Of a stretch of 64,000 nt of DNA, positions 17,708 to 26,671 are shown piece after piece. The DNA comes from CAYVQE01 sp964454005 (GTDB lineage Bacteria > Myxococcota > B64-G9): positions 43,318 to 107,317 of the forward strand of contig CAYVQE010000005.1 in NCBI GenBank assembly GCA_964454005.1, read 5' to 3'. Position 1 is the stretch's first letter. Every line of letters starts with the position of its first letter. Below the pieces are notes generated by a model. The model saw only the letters and a program-made list of their open reading frames with translations. It had not been told where the DNA came from and did not search any database. The translations under genes and the position numbers were made by a program.

Positions 17708-18454
17708 ATGCGTAATCGCCGAAGACTACTCGTGTTCGTGGGAGTCTGTTGCCTGTTGCTGGGCAGCGTTCCGAACTCCTTGCTGGCGGCCGAACCGGCG
17801 GTGGCCAAACGCCTCTACGATCTGGGCGGACGTCTGGAGCTGTCGCTGGCCCCGGCCTTCTCCATCTTCGACAAGTACACGCAGCACGTCGGAGCCTCGG
17901 TGGGGCTGGCCTACTACTTCAACGATTACATCGGGCTCGAGGTCGAGGGGGGCTACGCCTTCCTGTCCGGCGACGTGAGCCTGCTCGACGAGATCCTCGA
18001 GGTGGGCGTGGACAACATCTCGGGCATCGAGCGGCTGCCGCTGACCGACCTGAAGTACACCACCTGGTGGGCCACCGGCGGGCTGGTATTCAGTCCGCTG
18101 TACGGCAAGCTCAACCTGTCGGCCGAACTCGATTTCAACTTCCACTTCTACCTGGTGGCCGGGGCCGGGGTGGCGGGCTACAAGTACTCGCAGCTGCGGT
18201 GGCCCACCGACACCGAGTTCCGCAAGGTCGAGAAGGACGTGGGCGCCCAGCCCACCTTTTACGTCGGCGGCGGCCTGCGCATGCACTTCACCCAGAGTTG
18301 GAGCCTGCGCATCGAGATCCGCGATCACTTCTACTACGACGAGTACGAGGCCCAGACCAAGTCGGCCGGCGGCAGCACGCCCGATCCGAAGAAGATCGAG
18401 GACTTCGTACACATCACGCTGATGCGGCTCGGCGTGTGCTACTCCTTCTTCTGA
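17708..18454 (+). CDS. outer-membrane beta-barrel, NfsA/B- or GltA/B-like (first gene of the main Glt/Nfs operon)
   Basis: 248 residues. Start chosen at ATG 17708 because it begins a proper signal peptide (RNRRRLLVFVGVCCLLLGSV); upstream in-frame codons do not. The mature part is strand-rich, with 'SIFDKYTQHVGASVGLAYYF', 'VFSPLYGKLNLSAELDFNFH' and 'SLRIEIRDHFYYDEY', and ends YSFF with the aromatic C-terminus of outer-membrane proteins. It belongs to the myxobacterial barrel family that includes GltA/GltB and NfsA/NfsB. In Myxococcus these anchor a trans-envelope complex driven by the AglRQS motor. No motor genes are in the window. The clear -10/-35 one would expect upstream is not obvious. 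Confidence 0.75.
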   Translation: MRNRRRLLVFVGVCCLLLGSVPNSLLAAEPAVAKRLYDLGGRLELSLAPAFSIFDKYTQHVGASVGLAYYFNDYIGLEVEGGYAFLSGDVSLLDEILEVGVDNISGIERLPLTDLKYTTWWATGGLVFSPLYGKLNLSAELDFNFHFYLVAGAGVAGYKYSQLRWPTDTEFRKVEKDVGAQPTFYVGGGLRMHFTQSWSLRIEIRDHFYYDEYEAQTKSAGGSTPDPKKIEDFVHITLMRLGVCYSFF

Positions 18455-18477
18455 TATCCGAGGCGAGGGAAAAGACC

Positions 18478-19263
18478 ATGAAGGCAAAAGCCCTGTTCGC
18501 GGCCGCTGCGGTGCTCCTGGCAGGCGCCATCGCGCGCGCCGAGAGCCCCAACGAGCGCATCCACGTGCTGCAGAAGCGCGACTACTCGGTGAAGAACAAG
18601 CTCGAGGTCAGCGTGTTCAGCGGCCCCTCGGTCGGTGACGTGTTCACCCAGCAGGTCGGGTTGGGACTGGCGCTGGACTACCACTTCGACGAAGCCTTCG
18701 CCATCGAGCTGTCCTGGCTGACCTGCAAGGTGCCGTTCTACGACGGTGACCAGGCCCAGCCGGGCCAGTACGAAGGCGACGACCTGCGCTGGGGCGCCTG
18801 GTACACCGACGCCTACGACGAGGTCAAGAACGACGCCCAGCTCAGCCCGTCGAACGCCGACCTGGCCATGATCACCAACTACATCGGTCTGAACGTGCTG
18901 TTCAGCCCGCTGTACGGCAAGTGGACGCTGTTCAATCGCGGCCTGGGCCACGTCGACTTCTACCTGACCGCCGGCGGCGGGGTGGCCGGAACCGAGTTCC
19001 GCAACTCGCGCAAGCTGTGGCAGGACACCGGCACCTACTTCGTCGGCAACTTCGGCCTCGGCCTGCGCGTCTATCTGGCCCGCTGGTTCGCCATCCGGCT
19101 CGAGATTCGCGACTACGCCTTCGCCGCTCGGGTCAAGGAGGCCGACCAGACCGGCTCGACCGGCGAGGTCTCGACCAAGATCCGCAACAGCCTGTTCGTC
19201 ACCCTGGGTCTGAGCTTCCTGTTCCTCGGCGAGGAACCGGTCCAGATCTGGAGCCCGTACTGA
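18478..19263 (+). CDS. outer-membrane beta-barrel, NfsA/B- or GltA/B-like (second barrel)
   Basis: 261 residues; AGGCGAGGGAA precedes ATG 18478, 23 bases after the previous stop. Signal peptide KALFAAAAVLLAGAIARA. It has strand patterns like its upstream neighbour: FTQQVGLGLALDYHFDEAFA, NVLFSPLYGKWTLFNRG, DFYLTAGGGVAG and FAIRLEIRDYAF. It is the closest relative in the window of the barrel at 9043-9747. The tandem of two related barrels before a TPR gene is the layout of nfsA-nfsB-nfsC and of the M. xanthus gltA/gltB/gltC cluster. The C-terminus is EEPVQIWSPY. Confidence 0.78.
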   Translation: MKAKALFAAAAVLLAGAIARAESPNERIHVLQKRDYSVKNKLEVSVFSGPSVGDVFTQQVGLGLALDYHFDEAFAIELSWLTCKVPFYDGDQAQPGQYEGDDLRWGAWYTDAYDEVKNDAQLSPSNADLAMITNYIGLNVLFSPLYGKWTLFNRGLGHVDFYLTAGGGVAGTEFRNSRKLWQDTGTYFVGNFGLGLRVYLARWFAIRLEIRDYAFAARVKEADQTGSTGEVSTKIRNSLFVTLGLSFLFLGEEPVQIWSPY

Positions 19264-19301
19264 GGTCCGGGCGCGGACCCCGAGGGAGGTCGACGATTCC
19301 C

Positions 19302-20897
19302 ATGAGAACCTGCACCGCCCTGTTCGTCAGCCTGCTGGTGTCGCTGGGCGCCTTCGCCGTCCAGGCCCAGCCGGCCAGCCCGCTCAACGAAGCCGTGGAG
19401 GCCTACAACGCCAACGATCTGCCCCGGGCCGCCGAGCTGTTCTACGAGGCCCGGATGACCGATACGGTGGTGGCCAATCGCGCCAAGGCCGAGTACTACC
19501 TGGGCCACAGCCTGTACAAGATGGGCCTGTACCAGTCGGCGTTGGCCTATTACAACGCGGTGTTCGTCCAGGGCCCGGCCCACCCGTACTACCTCAAGGG
19601 GGCCGAGGGTCTGATCAACGTGGCCGCCGAGCTGCGCGACGACACCCTGATCCCGTCGCAGATCAACAAGTTCTATAACCCGCAGGCCTTCGCCGGCATG
19701 GATCCGATGGCCCTGAGCCGGATCAACTTCCACGTCGGCCTGCTGCTCTACCGGCAGGAGAAGTACGACCAGTCGCTGGCCTTCCTGCAGGCGGTCGAGC
19801 AGGAGTCCAGCGTCTTCGCCAAGTCGCTCTTCCTGCAGGCCATCATCCATACCCGGCTGGGAGTGCGCTACGCCCGGGCCGGTGACGAGGCCCGCACCCA
19901 GGCCGAGTACGACAAGGCGATCGCCCTGTTCGAGCAGATCGTCGGGCTGTCGGAGCGCACCGAGGAGGGTGCCCGGCGGGCCATGCAGCTCTACGAGGAC
20001 GTGCACCGGTTGTGGCAGCTGTGCACGCTCAACCTGGCCCGCTCGTACTACGGCAAGGGCGACTTCGCCCGGGCCGTCCAGTATTACAGCCGCATCCCGC
20101 GTTTCTCGCAGGACTGGGCCGCGGCCTTGTTCGAGATCGGTTGGGCCTTCTACATGCGCCAGGAGTACGGCCGGGCGCTGGGCGCGCTGCACACCCTGCA
20201 CTCGCCCCACTTCGAGAACCTGTTCCACCCCGAGTCGTGGATCCTCAAGGCCACCATCTACTACCAGGTGTGCCTGTACGACGAGTCCATGGCCATGCTG
20301 GAGCACTTCCAAGAGAACTACGCCGCGATGATGCCCCTGATCAAGGAGCTGACCGAGGGCCCGCTGCCGAACGAGGCCTTTTCCGCGCTGCTGCTCAAGG
20401 ACGAGCTTTCGGCCGACGACCCGCTGGCCGAGCTGCCGGAGTCGATCAAGCAGTACATCCTGAGCAACCCGCGGGTGGAGAACTTCCGCCACTTCCTGCG
20501 CAGCCTCGAGGCCGAGGCGGTGGCCATCCGCGAGCAGGACGAGTGGAAGGGCGAGCGCTTGGCCGAAGAGCTGCTGGGCGTGGTCAACGTGCAGCGCAAC
20601 CTGCTGCAGAAGACGGCCGGCGGCTTCGTCAAGGCCAAGCTGAAGCAGGCCTACCTCAACATCAGCAGCTACGTCAGCCACGCCAAGATGGTGGAGTTGG
20701 AGATCACCACCCGCCGGCGCAAGCTGGTGGCCGCCGGACACTCCGTCAGGGCCGAGCTGCGCGGCAAGCTGGCGCCTCGGCCGCGGGTGCCCGACGAGAC
20801 CTACAACTACTGGAAGTTCGTCAAGGAGTACTGGCGGGACGAGCTGGGCTACTACGTCTACACCGTCCGCCGGGCCTGCCCCAAGCAGGCCCGGTAA
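19302..20897 (+). CDS. gltC: periplasmic TPR protein, GltC/NfsC-like
   Basis: 531 residues; GAGGGAGG precedes ATG 19302. Signal peptide CTALFVSLLVSLGAFAVQAQ, then TPR-like repeats (AEYYLGHSLYKMGLYQSALA) over most of the length. The conserved C-terminal motif YNYWKFVKEYWRDELGYYVY is shared in part with the protein at 5133-7010. In Myxococcus, GltC is a soluble periplasmic TPR protein linking the two barrels to the periplasmic part of the gliding machine, and NfsC plays the equivalent part in spore-coat assembly. Position and size fit. Whether this copy is 'Glt' or 'Nfs' cannot be decided from sequence. Confidence 0.7.
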   Translation: MRTCTALFVSLLVSLGAFAVQAQPASPLNEAVEAYNANDLPRAAELFYEARMTDTVVANRAKAEYYLGHSLYKMGLYQSALAYYNAVFVQGPAHPYYLKGAEGLINVAAELRDDTLIPSQINKFYNPQAFAGMDPMALSRINFHVGLLLYRQEKYDQSLAFLQAVEQESSVFAKSLFLQAIIHTRLGVRYARAGDEARTQAEYDKAIALFEQIVGLSERTEEGARRAMQLYEDVHRLWQLCTLNLARSYYGKGDFARAVQYYSRIPRFSQDWAAALFEIGWAFYMRQEYGRALGALHTLHSPHFENLFHPESWILKATIYYQVCLYDESMAMLEHFQENYAAMMPLIKELTEGPLPNEAFSALLLKDELSADDPLAELPESIKQYILSNPRVENFRHFLRSLEAEAVAIREQDEWKGERLAEELLGVVNVQRNLLQKTAGGFVKAKLKQAYLNISSYVSHAKMVELEITTRRRKLVAAGHSVRAELRGKLAPRPRVPDETYNYWKFVKEYWRDELGYYVYTVRRACPKQAR

Positions 20898-20933
20898 CGA
20901 ACACCAGTCACCGGGAGCGTGCGGAGGACATCC

Positions 20934-23900
20934 ATGCGCCTGATTTTTTCGATGAGTTGGTTCGTGCTGCTGTTGGCTCTGATCTTCGGTCTGGACGGCC
21001 TGACCTTGCCCGAAGCCCGGGCGGCCGCGGCGGCTGAATCGCAGCTGTTGGCCGGCGACGGGGAGTTGGTGGCCAAGGCCCGGCGCAAGAAGCGCAAGCG
21101 GAAACGGCGCAAGGGCAAGAAAAAAAGTGGTCGCAAGCACGAGTTCTCCGAGGTGCCCGACTTCGGCGACGACAAGAAGAAGGAGAAAGAGGAGCCGGAG
21201 GAGGAGGAGCCCAGCGGACCGGCCAAGATCAAGCTGCCCATGGTGGAGCAGAAGCGGGCCGAGGGGGCCACGCTCGAAGAGAAGCTGCTGGAGCAGGAGA
21301 TCAAGCAGCTCAAGGAGATCATCCGCGAGACGCCGGATGGCCCGGCCAAGTGCGATCTCTACTTCCGGCTGGCCGAGCGCTACTACGAGAAGGCGCGGGC
21401 GATCTACTATGCCGAGATGCAGGCCTACGACAAGAAGATCGAGGCCTGGATGACGGCCCGCGAAACCGACCCGGACGCGACCGAGCCCAAGCTCGACAAC
21501 CGCAAGAGCCAGGTCTACACCGACCAGGCCATGGCCATCTACAAGACCATCCTGAAGAAGTGCAAGAACTACCACCGGCGTGACGAAGTGCTGTTCACCA
21601 TGGGCTACAACCTGTACGAGAGCGGCGAGAAGTCGGAAGGCGTCAAGATGTACTGGGAGCTGATCAAGAGCTTCCCCGAGAGCCGCTTCGTGCCGGACGC
21701 CTACCTGGCCATGGGCGAGCACTACTTCAACAACAACGACGTCAGCAACGCCAAGAAGGCTTACGACCGGGCGTTGGAGTTCAAGGACTCCAAGGTCTAC
21801 ACCTTCGCCCTCTACAAGCTGGGTTGGTGCGACTACAACCTGGGCGAGTACGAGAAGGCGATCGACAAGTTCCAGCAGGTGGTCGAGCTGGCCCAGCGCG
21901 AGGCGCAGAAGGCCGGCGGCGACAAGAACAAGATCCAGCTGCGGCGCGAGGCGCTGCAGGACATGGTGCTGTCCTATGCCCAGATCGACGCGCTGGACTC
22001 GGCCGAGCGCTACTACCTGTCACAGGTAGGCAAGCAGGGCGCGCTGGAGTACCTGACGCGGCTGGCCAAGACCTACGAGAAGCAGGGCAAGGCCGAGATG
22101 ACGTTGAAGTCCTTCCGGCGGCTGCTCAACGAGTACCCCAACAATCCGGACTGCCCGTCGTTTCACAACTCGGTCGTGATGGCCTACCGCAAGATGAACC
22201 AGCGCAACAAGGTCAAACGCGAGATCAACCGCCTGATCGACCAGTACAAGCCCGGCTCGACCTGGGCCGAGGTCAACAAGAGCAACAAGACGGCCATCAA
22301 GAAGGCCAACGCGCTGGTGGAGGCCTCGCTGCGCGATCTGGTCACCTCCTACCACAAGGAGGCCCAGCAGACCAAGGATTGGGACACCTACAACCTGGCC
22401 CGCTCGATCTACAAGAAGTACCTCGATACCTTCCCCGACAGCGAGTACGCCTACAAGCTGCGCTGGTACTACTCCGACATCCTGTACAAGATGCGCAACT
22501 TCTACGTGGCCGCGATCCAGTACTCGACCATGGTCGACAACAAGCCCGAGGGGGTCTACTCCTCCGAGGCGGCCTACAACGCGGTGCTGTGCTGGGAGAA
22601 GTGCCTGCAGCTGCGCGACTCCGAGGGCAAGGATTGCCGCAAGTGGGATCCCAAGTCGCGCAGCGGACGCAAGCTGGAGAAAGAGGCATCCAAGGAGATC
22701 AAGAAGAAGAAGATCGACTTCACCGAGAACGTGACCAAGGAGATGCTGGTCAAAAAGGAGATCCCCTTCTTCGAGCAGAAGTTCCTGGCCGCGGCCGACG
22801 CTTACTCCGAGGTGGCGCCGGATCACGACATGTACATCCCGATCCGTTTCAAGAGCGCTTTCATCTTCTACAAGTACCGCCACTTCGGTGAGATGGCCAA
22901 GCGCTTCGGCGAGATCATCGAGCGCCACCCGCGCAACCAGTACGCGCTCAAGGCGGCCCGGCTGTCGCTGAACACCCTGTACATGAAGGCCAAGAACAAG
23001 GACGCCAGCGAGGCCGAGCGCAACGAGGCCTGGCAGGCCGTCAACCACTGGGCCAAGACCTTCAAAAAGAACGAGGTGCTGGCGCGCTCCAAGGTGGCCC
23101 GCAAGGCCAAGTTCGCCAAGGAAATGCAGAGCCTGATCGAGGAGTCGGGCTACAACCTGGCGCTGGCCTTGCGCGACAAGGATCCGCTGGCGGCGGCCAA
23201 GCGCTTCGACGCCTTCGTCGACAACTACCCCAAGAGCAAGTACGCCCACCGGGCGCAGTACGCGGCCATAGTCATCTACGACGAGGCTGACCAACTCGAC
23301 CTGGCCATCCGGGCGGGCAAGCGGCTGCTTGAGGATTACCCGGACTCGGACCGCTACAACCAGACCATCGGCTTTTTGGCCACCTTCCACGATCGGGTGG
23401 CCGATTTCGCCACCTCGGCCCGCTACAACGAGATGTACTTCGAGAAGTGGCTCGAGCAGGAGGGCAAGAAGAAGAAGAAGAAACGGCGCCGGCGGCGCCG
23501 GCGGCGCAAGAAGGCCGAGGAGAAAAAGGACGTCATCTTGATCACCGACAAGGAAGCCTCGGACGCGCTCTACAACGCCGCGCTGCTGCGCGAGTCGATG
23601 GGCCAGTACCCCAAGGCCATCGCGCTCTACTCGCGCTACATCAAGAATTTCCCCGACAACAAGGACACCCACGATCTGTTCTACCGCATCGGCGAGATCT
23701 ACGCCCGGCAGGATAACTGGCGCAAGGCGGACATCATCTACGAGGGCTACCTCGACAAGTACGCCGACCGTTCCAATCCGGGGCGCATGTTGGCGGTAAC
23801 CTACAAGCACGCCATGGCGCTGCGCAAGATGAAGAAGGTGGCTGAATCCGACAAGCTGCTGGACAAGATCATCGAACGCTACCACAAGCTGGACGAGAAG

Positions 23901-24530
23901 GCGCGCACGGCCGAAGCCCGACAGGCGGTGGCCCACGCCCGCTTTCTGCAGGTGGACAAGGAGTTCGGCGAGTACATGGCGCTGAAGCTGGTGCTGCCGC
24001 CGCGGACGCTCAAGCGCAACCTGTTCAAGAAGATCGAGTTGCGACCCAAGCTGCAGGAGAAGTACCAGGAGATCGTATCCTACAAGGATCCCGACTGGTC
24101 GATCGCCGCCCTGGTGCGGGTGGCCCAGATCAACCAGGATCTGGCCGACGCAATGCTCGAGGCGCCGGTGCCGGCCGGGCTGACCCCCGAGCAGGCCGAC
24201 ATCTACATCCAGGAGCTGCAGAAGCAGGCTTTGCCGTTGGAGGAGACGGCCCTGAACTTCTACCGCAAGGCCATCGCGGTCTCGTCGAACAAGGGCCTGT
24301 ACAACGAGTGGACGATCAAGGCGCAGGAGCTGCTGCGCAAGTACGAACCCAGCAAGTACCCCGAGCCCTACGTCGCCAGCCAGGTCTCGACCGAGTTCTT
24401 CTACGAAGGCGAGCCGCGGTTCGAGCGGGTCGAGGTGCCGCCGCAGCCCGAGCCGGCCCCGACACCGCCCGCTGCCGGCACGGCCGGGGGCGAGCCGAAG
24501 GCGGCCAGCGCCGCCCGGCCCTCGATGTAG
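20934..24530 (+). CDS. gltD: giant periplasmic TPR protein, GltD/NfsD-like
   Basis: 1198 residues. ATG 20934 was chosen over GTG 20919 because GGAGGA (20922-20927) is at the right distance. A signal segment (WFVLLLALIFGLDGL) is followed by a very basic stretch (ARRKKRKRKRRKGKKKSG) and an acidic one, then about 20 TPR-like repeats. A second lysine/arginine block (KKKKKRRRRRRRRKKAEEKK) interrupts the repeats near residue 845. The C-terminal block DAMLEAPVPAGLTPEQADIY is shared with the giant TPR protein at 2054-5146. Size and architecture match GltD (AgmU) and NfsD, which span much of the periplasm and, in gliding cells, move with the focal-adhesion complex. Confidence 0.8.
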   Translation: MRLIFSMSWFVLLLALIFGLDGLTLPEARAAAAAESQLLAGDGELVAKARRKKRKRKRRKGKKKSGRKHEFSEVPDFGDDKKKEKEEPEEEEPSGPAKIKLPMVEQKRAEGATLEEKLLEQEIKQLKEIIRETPDGPAKCDLYFRLAERYYEKARAIYYAEMQAYDKKIEAWMTARETDPDATEPKLDNRKSQVYTDQAMAIYKTILKKCKNYHRRDEVLFTMGYNLYESGEKSEGVKMYWELIKSFPESRFVPDAYLAMGEHYFNNNDVSNAKKAYDRALEFKDSKVYTFALYKLGWCDYNLGEYEKAIDKFQQVVELAQREAQKAGGDKNKIQLRREALQDMVLSYAQIDALDSAERYYLSQVGKQGALEYLTRLAKTYEKQGKAEMTLKSFRRLLNEYPNNPDCPSFHNSVVMAYRKMNQRNKVKREINRLIDQYKPGSTWAEVNKSNKTAIKKANALVEASLRDLVTSYHKEAQQTKDWDTYNLARSIYKKYLDTFPDSEYAYKLRWYYSDILYKMRNFYVAAIQYSTMVDNKPEGVYSSEAAYNAVLCWEKCLQLRDSEGKDCRKWDPKSRSGRKLEKEASKEIKKKKIDFTENVTKEMLVKKEIPFFEQKFLAAADAYSEVAPDHDMYIPIRFKSAFIFYKYRHFGEMAKRFGEIIERHPRNQYALKAARLSLNTLYMKAKNKDASEAERNEAWQAVNHWAKTFKKNEVLARSKVARKAKFAKEMQSLIEESGYNLALALRDKDPLAAAKRFDAFVDNYPKSKYAHRAQYAAIVIYDEADQLDLAIRAGKRLLEDYPDSDRYNQTIGFLATFHDRVADFATSARYNEMYFEKWLEQEGKKKKKKRRRRRRRRKKAEEKKDVILITDKEASDALYNAALLRESMGQYPKAIALYSRYIKNFPDNKDTHDLFYRIGEIYARQDNWRKADIIYEGYLDKYADRSNPGRMLAVTYKHAMALRKMKKVAESDKLLDKIIERYHKLDEKARTAEARQAVAHARFLQVDKEFGEYMALKLVLPPRTLKRNLFKKIELRPKLQEKYQEIVSYKDPDWSIAALVRVAQINQDLADAMLEAPVPAGLTPEQADIYIQELQKQALPLEETALNFYRKAIAVSSNKGLYNEWTIKAQELLRKYEPSKYPEPYVASQVSTEFFYEGEPRFERVEVPPQPEPAPTPPAAGTAGGEPKAASAARPSM

Positions 24531-24575
24531 CGGGGGCGCGGCATGAGCCAGCCACGACTGCGAGGGATGCGAACC

Positions 24576-26139
24576 ATGCGTAGCCAGGTCACCGTATCGC
24601 TGTTGCTGGGCACCGCCCTGATTCTCACCGGCTGCCCCGAGAAGAAGGTGGTCAAGCCGACTGAGAAGAAGGTGGTGCGGATCATCTTCCCTGAAGAGCT
24701 GTACAACCGGGGTATCGATGCGCTGGAGCAGGGCAAGCCCGAGCGGGCGCTGGACCTGCTGCAGAAGGCCATCGCCAAGAACGAGAAGCGGCCCGAGCCG
24801 GCCCCGATGGTCGATGCCCACTACAACCTGGGTCTGCTCCAGCTGCGCCGGGGCGATCTCGAGGCCGCCGAGCTGGCCTTCAAGACGACCCTGCAGAAGG
24901 AGCCCGAGCACCGCGACGCTCTGTTGAACCTGGGGGTGGTCTACAAACGGCAGCAGGAGTACGACCAGGCCATCGAGCACTACCGCCAGGCGCTGGAGAA
25001 GGTGCCGCGCGACCCGGAGATCATGAACAACCTGATCGTGGTCTACCGGCTGGCGAAGAAGTACGAGCAGGCCGAGAAGACCGGTCATCGCCTGCTGGCC
25101 CGCGCGCCCAACAACGTCGAGGCCTACAAGAACATGACCCTGATCTACTACGATCAGGGAAAGTACGAGATGGCCGAGCTGCTGTGCATCAACGCCGGCA
25201 AGATGCTCGAGAAGCGCCGCGAGAAGAACCCCGATCTCCCCAAGGACGCCGGCATCTTCAACAACTTGGGCATGATCTACGTCGGCATGGAGCGCTACCG
25301 CGATGCGCTCGACCAGTTCGATCAGGCGCTCAAGATCGATCCGAACAACGTCAACGCCCTGATCAACGTCGCCGCCATCGCCCATCGCTTCCGCGACTAC
25401 CGGCGGGCCATGGCCGCCTACCAGAAGGTGCTGCAGCAGAAGCCGGATCACCAGGCGGCCGTCAAGGGCATGGCCTATGCATATTACGGCGTGGGCGACG
25501 CCAAGAAGGCCATCGAGCTGTTCACCAAGGTGCTCGAGCGCGAGCCGCAGAACAGCGACATCCTGTTCAAGATGGGCGAGATATACAACAAGCAGCTGCG
25601 CGACTACGAGAACGCCATCGCCTTTTACGAGCGCTACAAGAAGGCCAAGGGCCGGCAGCTCGACCAGAAGGATCCGGTGCACAACCGCATCAAGATCGCC
25701 CAGACCAAGCTGCAGATGGCTACCCAGCTACGCCAGCAGGAGGCCGAGGAAGAGCAGCGCCGTCGCGAGGAAAAAGACGGGAAGCGGCGCCAGGCGCTCG
25801 ATGCGTCCGAGCGCGACAAGGACGCCGGCAGGGAAGGCCAGAGGAAGCTCGACGACCTGATCAAGGACGACGAGCCGGCCGCTGGAGAGCAGCCGGCCGC
25901 TGGTGAGCAGCCGGTCGAGGGTGAGCAGCCGGCCGAGGGTGAGCAGCCGGCCGAGGGTGAGCAGCCGGCCGAGGGTGAGCAGCCGGCCNNNNNNNNNNNN
26001 NNNNNNNNNNNNNNNNNNNNNNNNNNNNNNNNNNNNNNNNNNNNNNNNNNNNNNNNNNNNNNNNNNNNNNNNNNNNNNNNNNNNNNNNGAGGGCGAAAAA
26101 GCCGGCGAAGACAAGGCCGGGGAGAAGAAGGCTGAGTAA
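24576..26139 (+). CDS. gltE: TPR lipoprotein, GltE/NfsE-like, with C-terminal repeat tail interrupted by an assembly gap
   Basis: Start taken at ATG 24576 (RBS GAGGG just before); ATG 24543 and 24567 are in frame upstream. Signal MRSQVTVSLLLGTALILTGC has a lipobox, and the mature protein begins CPEKKVVKPTEKK. About nine TPR units follow (AHYNLGLLQLRRGDLEAAEL). The tail becomes charged, then six copies of AGEQPA/EGEQPA run into 100 Ns (25989-26088). After the gap the sensible frame is EGEKAGEDKAGEKKAE ending TAA 26137-26139. That frame is offset from the one before the gap, so the true gap is not 100 bases. The M. xanthus counterpart is GltE (AglT), an outer-membrane lipoprotein of the gliding complex. 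Coordinates near the 3' end depend on the gap. Confidence 0.78.
25881..25988 (+). repeat. 18-bp tandem repeat coding (A/E)GEQPA, six copies before the gap
   Basis: Six in-frame 18-base units encode AGEQPA, AGEQPV and four EGEQPA. The assembly breaks exactly here, as expected if the repeat is longer than the sequencing reads. Confidence 0.85.
25989..26088. other. assembly gap of 100 N
   Basis: A run of exactly 100 N, the usual placeholder for a gap of unknown size, lies within the repeat tail of the gltE-like gene. Confidence 0.98.
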
Positions 26140-26346
26140 AAGGGCCCGGCTGGGGCAAAAGAAGTTGATAATAAAGAAGAAAGTGGAAAGGGTGACCCGG
26201 CGGCGGCGGACGCGGCCGGCTGATTTCGGGCCCGGGTGGTTTTTTCCCGGCGAGGGAACCCGCCCGCGGCGCTGGTTGTCACAAGGCCCGAGCCCAGAAG
26301 GAGATCCGGGCCGTTGGAGCCGGATGAATCACGCGAGGAGGATGCG

Positions 26347-26622
26347 ATGCAGGGTCTGAAATGGATGCTGATGCTGTTGCTGGCCGCCGGCCTGGTGCTG
26401 GGCGCGGCCTCGACCGCCAAGGCCCAGGAGGAAGAGGGCGAGGCCGAGACGGTCTACAAGAAGACCACCATCATCGACTTCTCGGACGTGCAGATCACCG
26501 GTGAGTTGACCAAGCCCGAGGGCTCGTACCTGATGAACAAGAAGAAGGCCGACTTCGATCTGCTCATCAAGACGCGCGGCAACTTCCTGCCCGAGATGCT
26601 CGACACGGTCGATCATCTCTGA
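26347..26622 (+). CDS. GltF/NfsF-like small secreted protein
   Basis: 91 residues; GAGGAG precedes ATG 26347. Signal peptide KWMLMLLLAAGLVLGAASTA is followed by an acidic linker (QEEEGEAE) and a small domain, KKTTIIDFSDVQITGELTKP. The related protein at 613-897 shares the '(D)F.D(V/L)...G....P' pattern and the following basic stretch. Its place between the TPR lipoprotein and the FHA protein genes is that of GltF. It is probably periplasmic. The preceding 207 bases hold no gene; an A/T-rich segment at 26161-26185 could carry an internal promoter. Confidence 0.65.
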   Translation: MQGLKWMLMLLLAAGLVLGAASTAKAQEEEGEAETVYKKTTIIDFSDVQITGELTKPEGSYLMNKKKADFDLLIKTRGNFLPEMLDTVDHL

Positions 26623-26671
26623 GCCGGCGGAACCGCATCCGCACACGCGCGCTGGGAGGCGAGGGAACGCC

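Noticed and set aside
22020..25682. A 1220-codon minus-strand open frame
   Set aside because: It lies antisense to the gltD- and gltE-like genes, its product is Leu/Val/His-rich with no domain, and the plus-strand genes have ribosome-binding sites and signal peptides.
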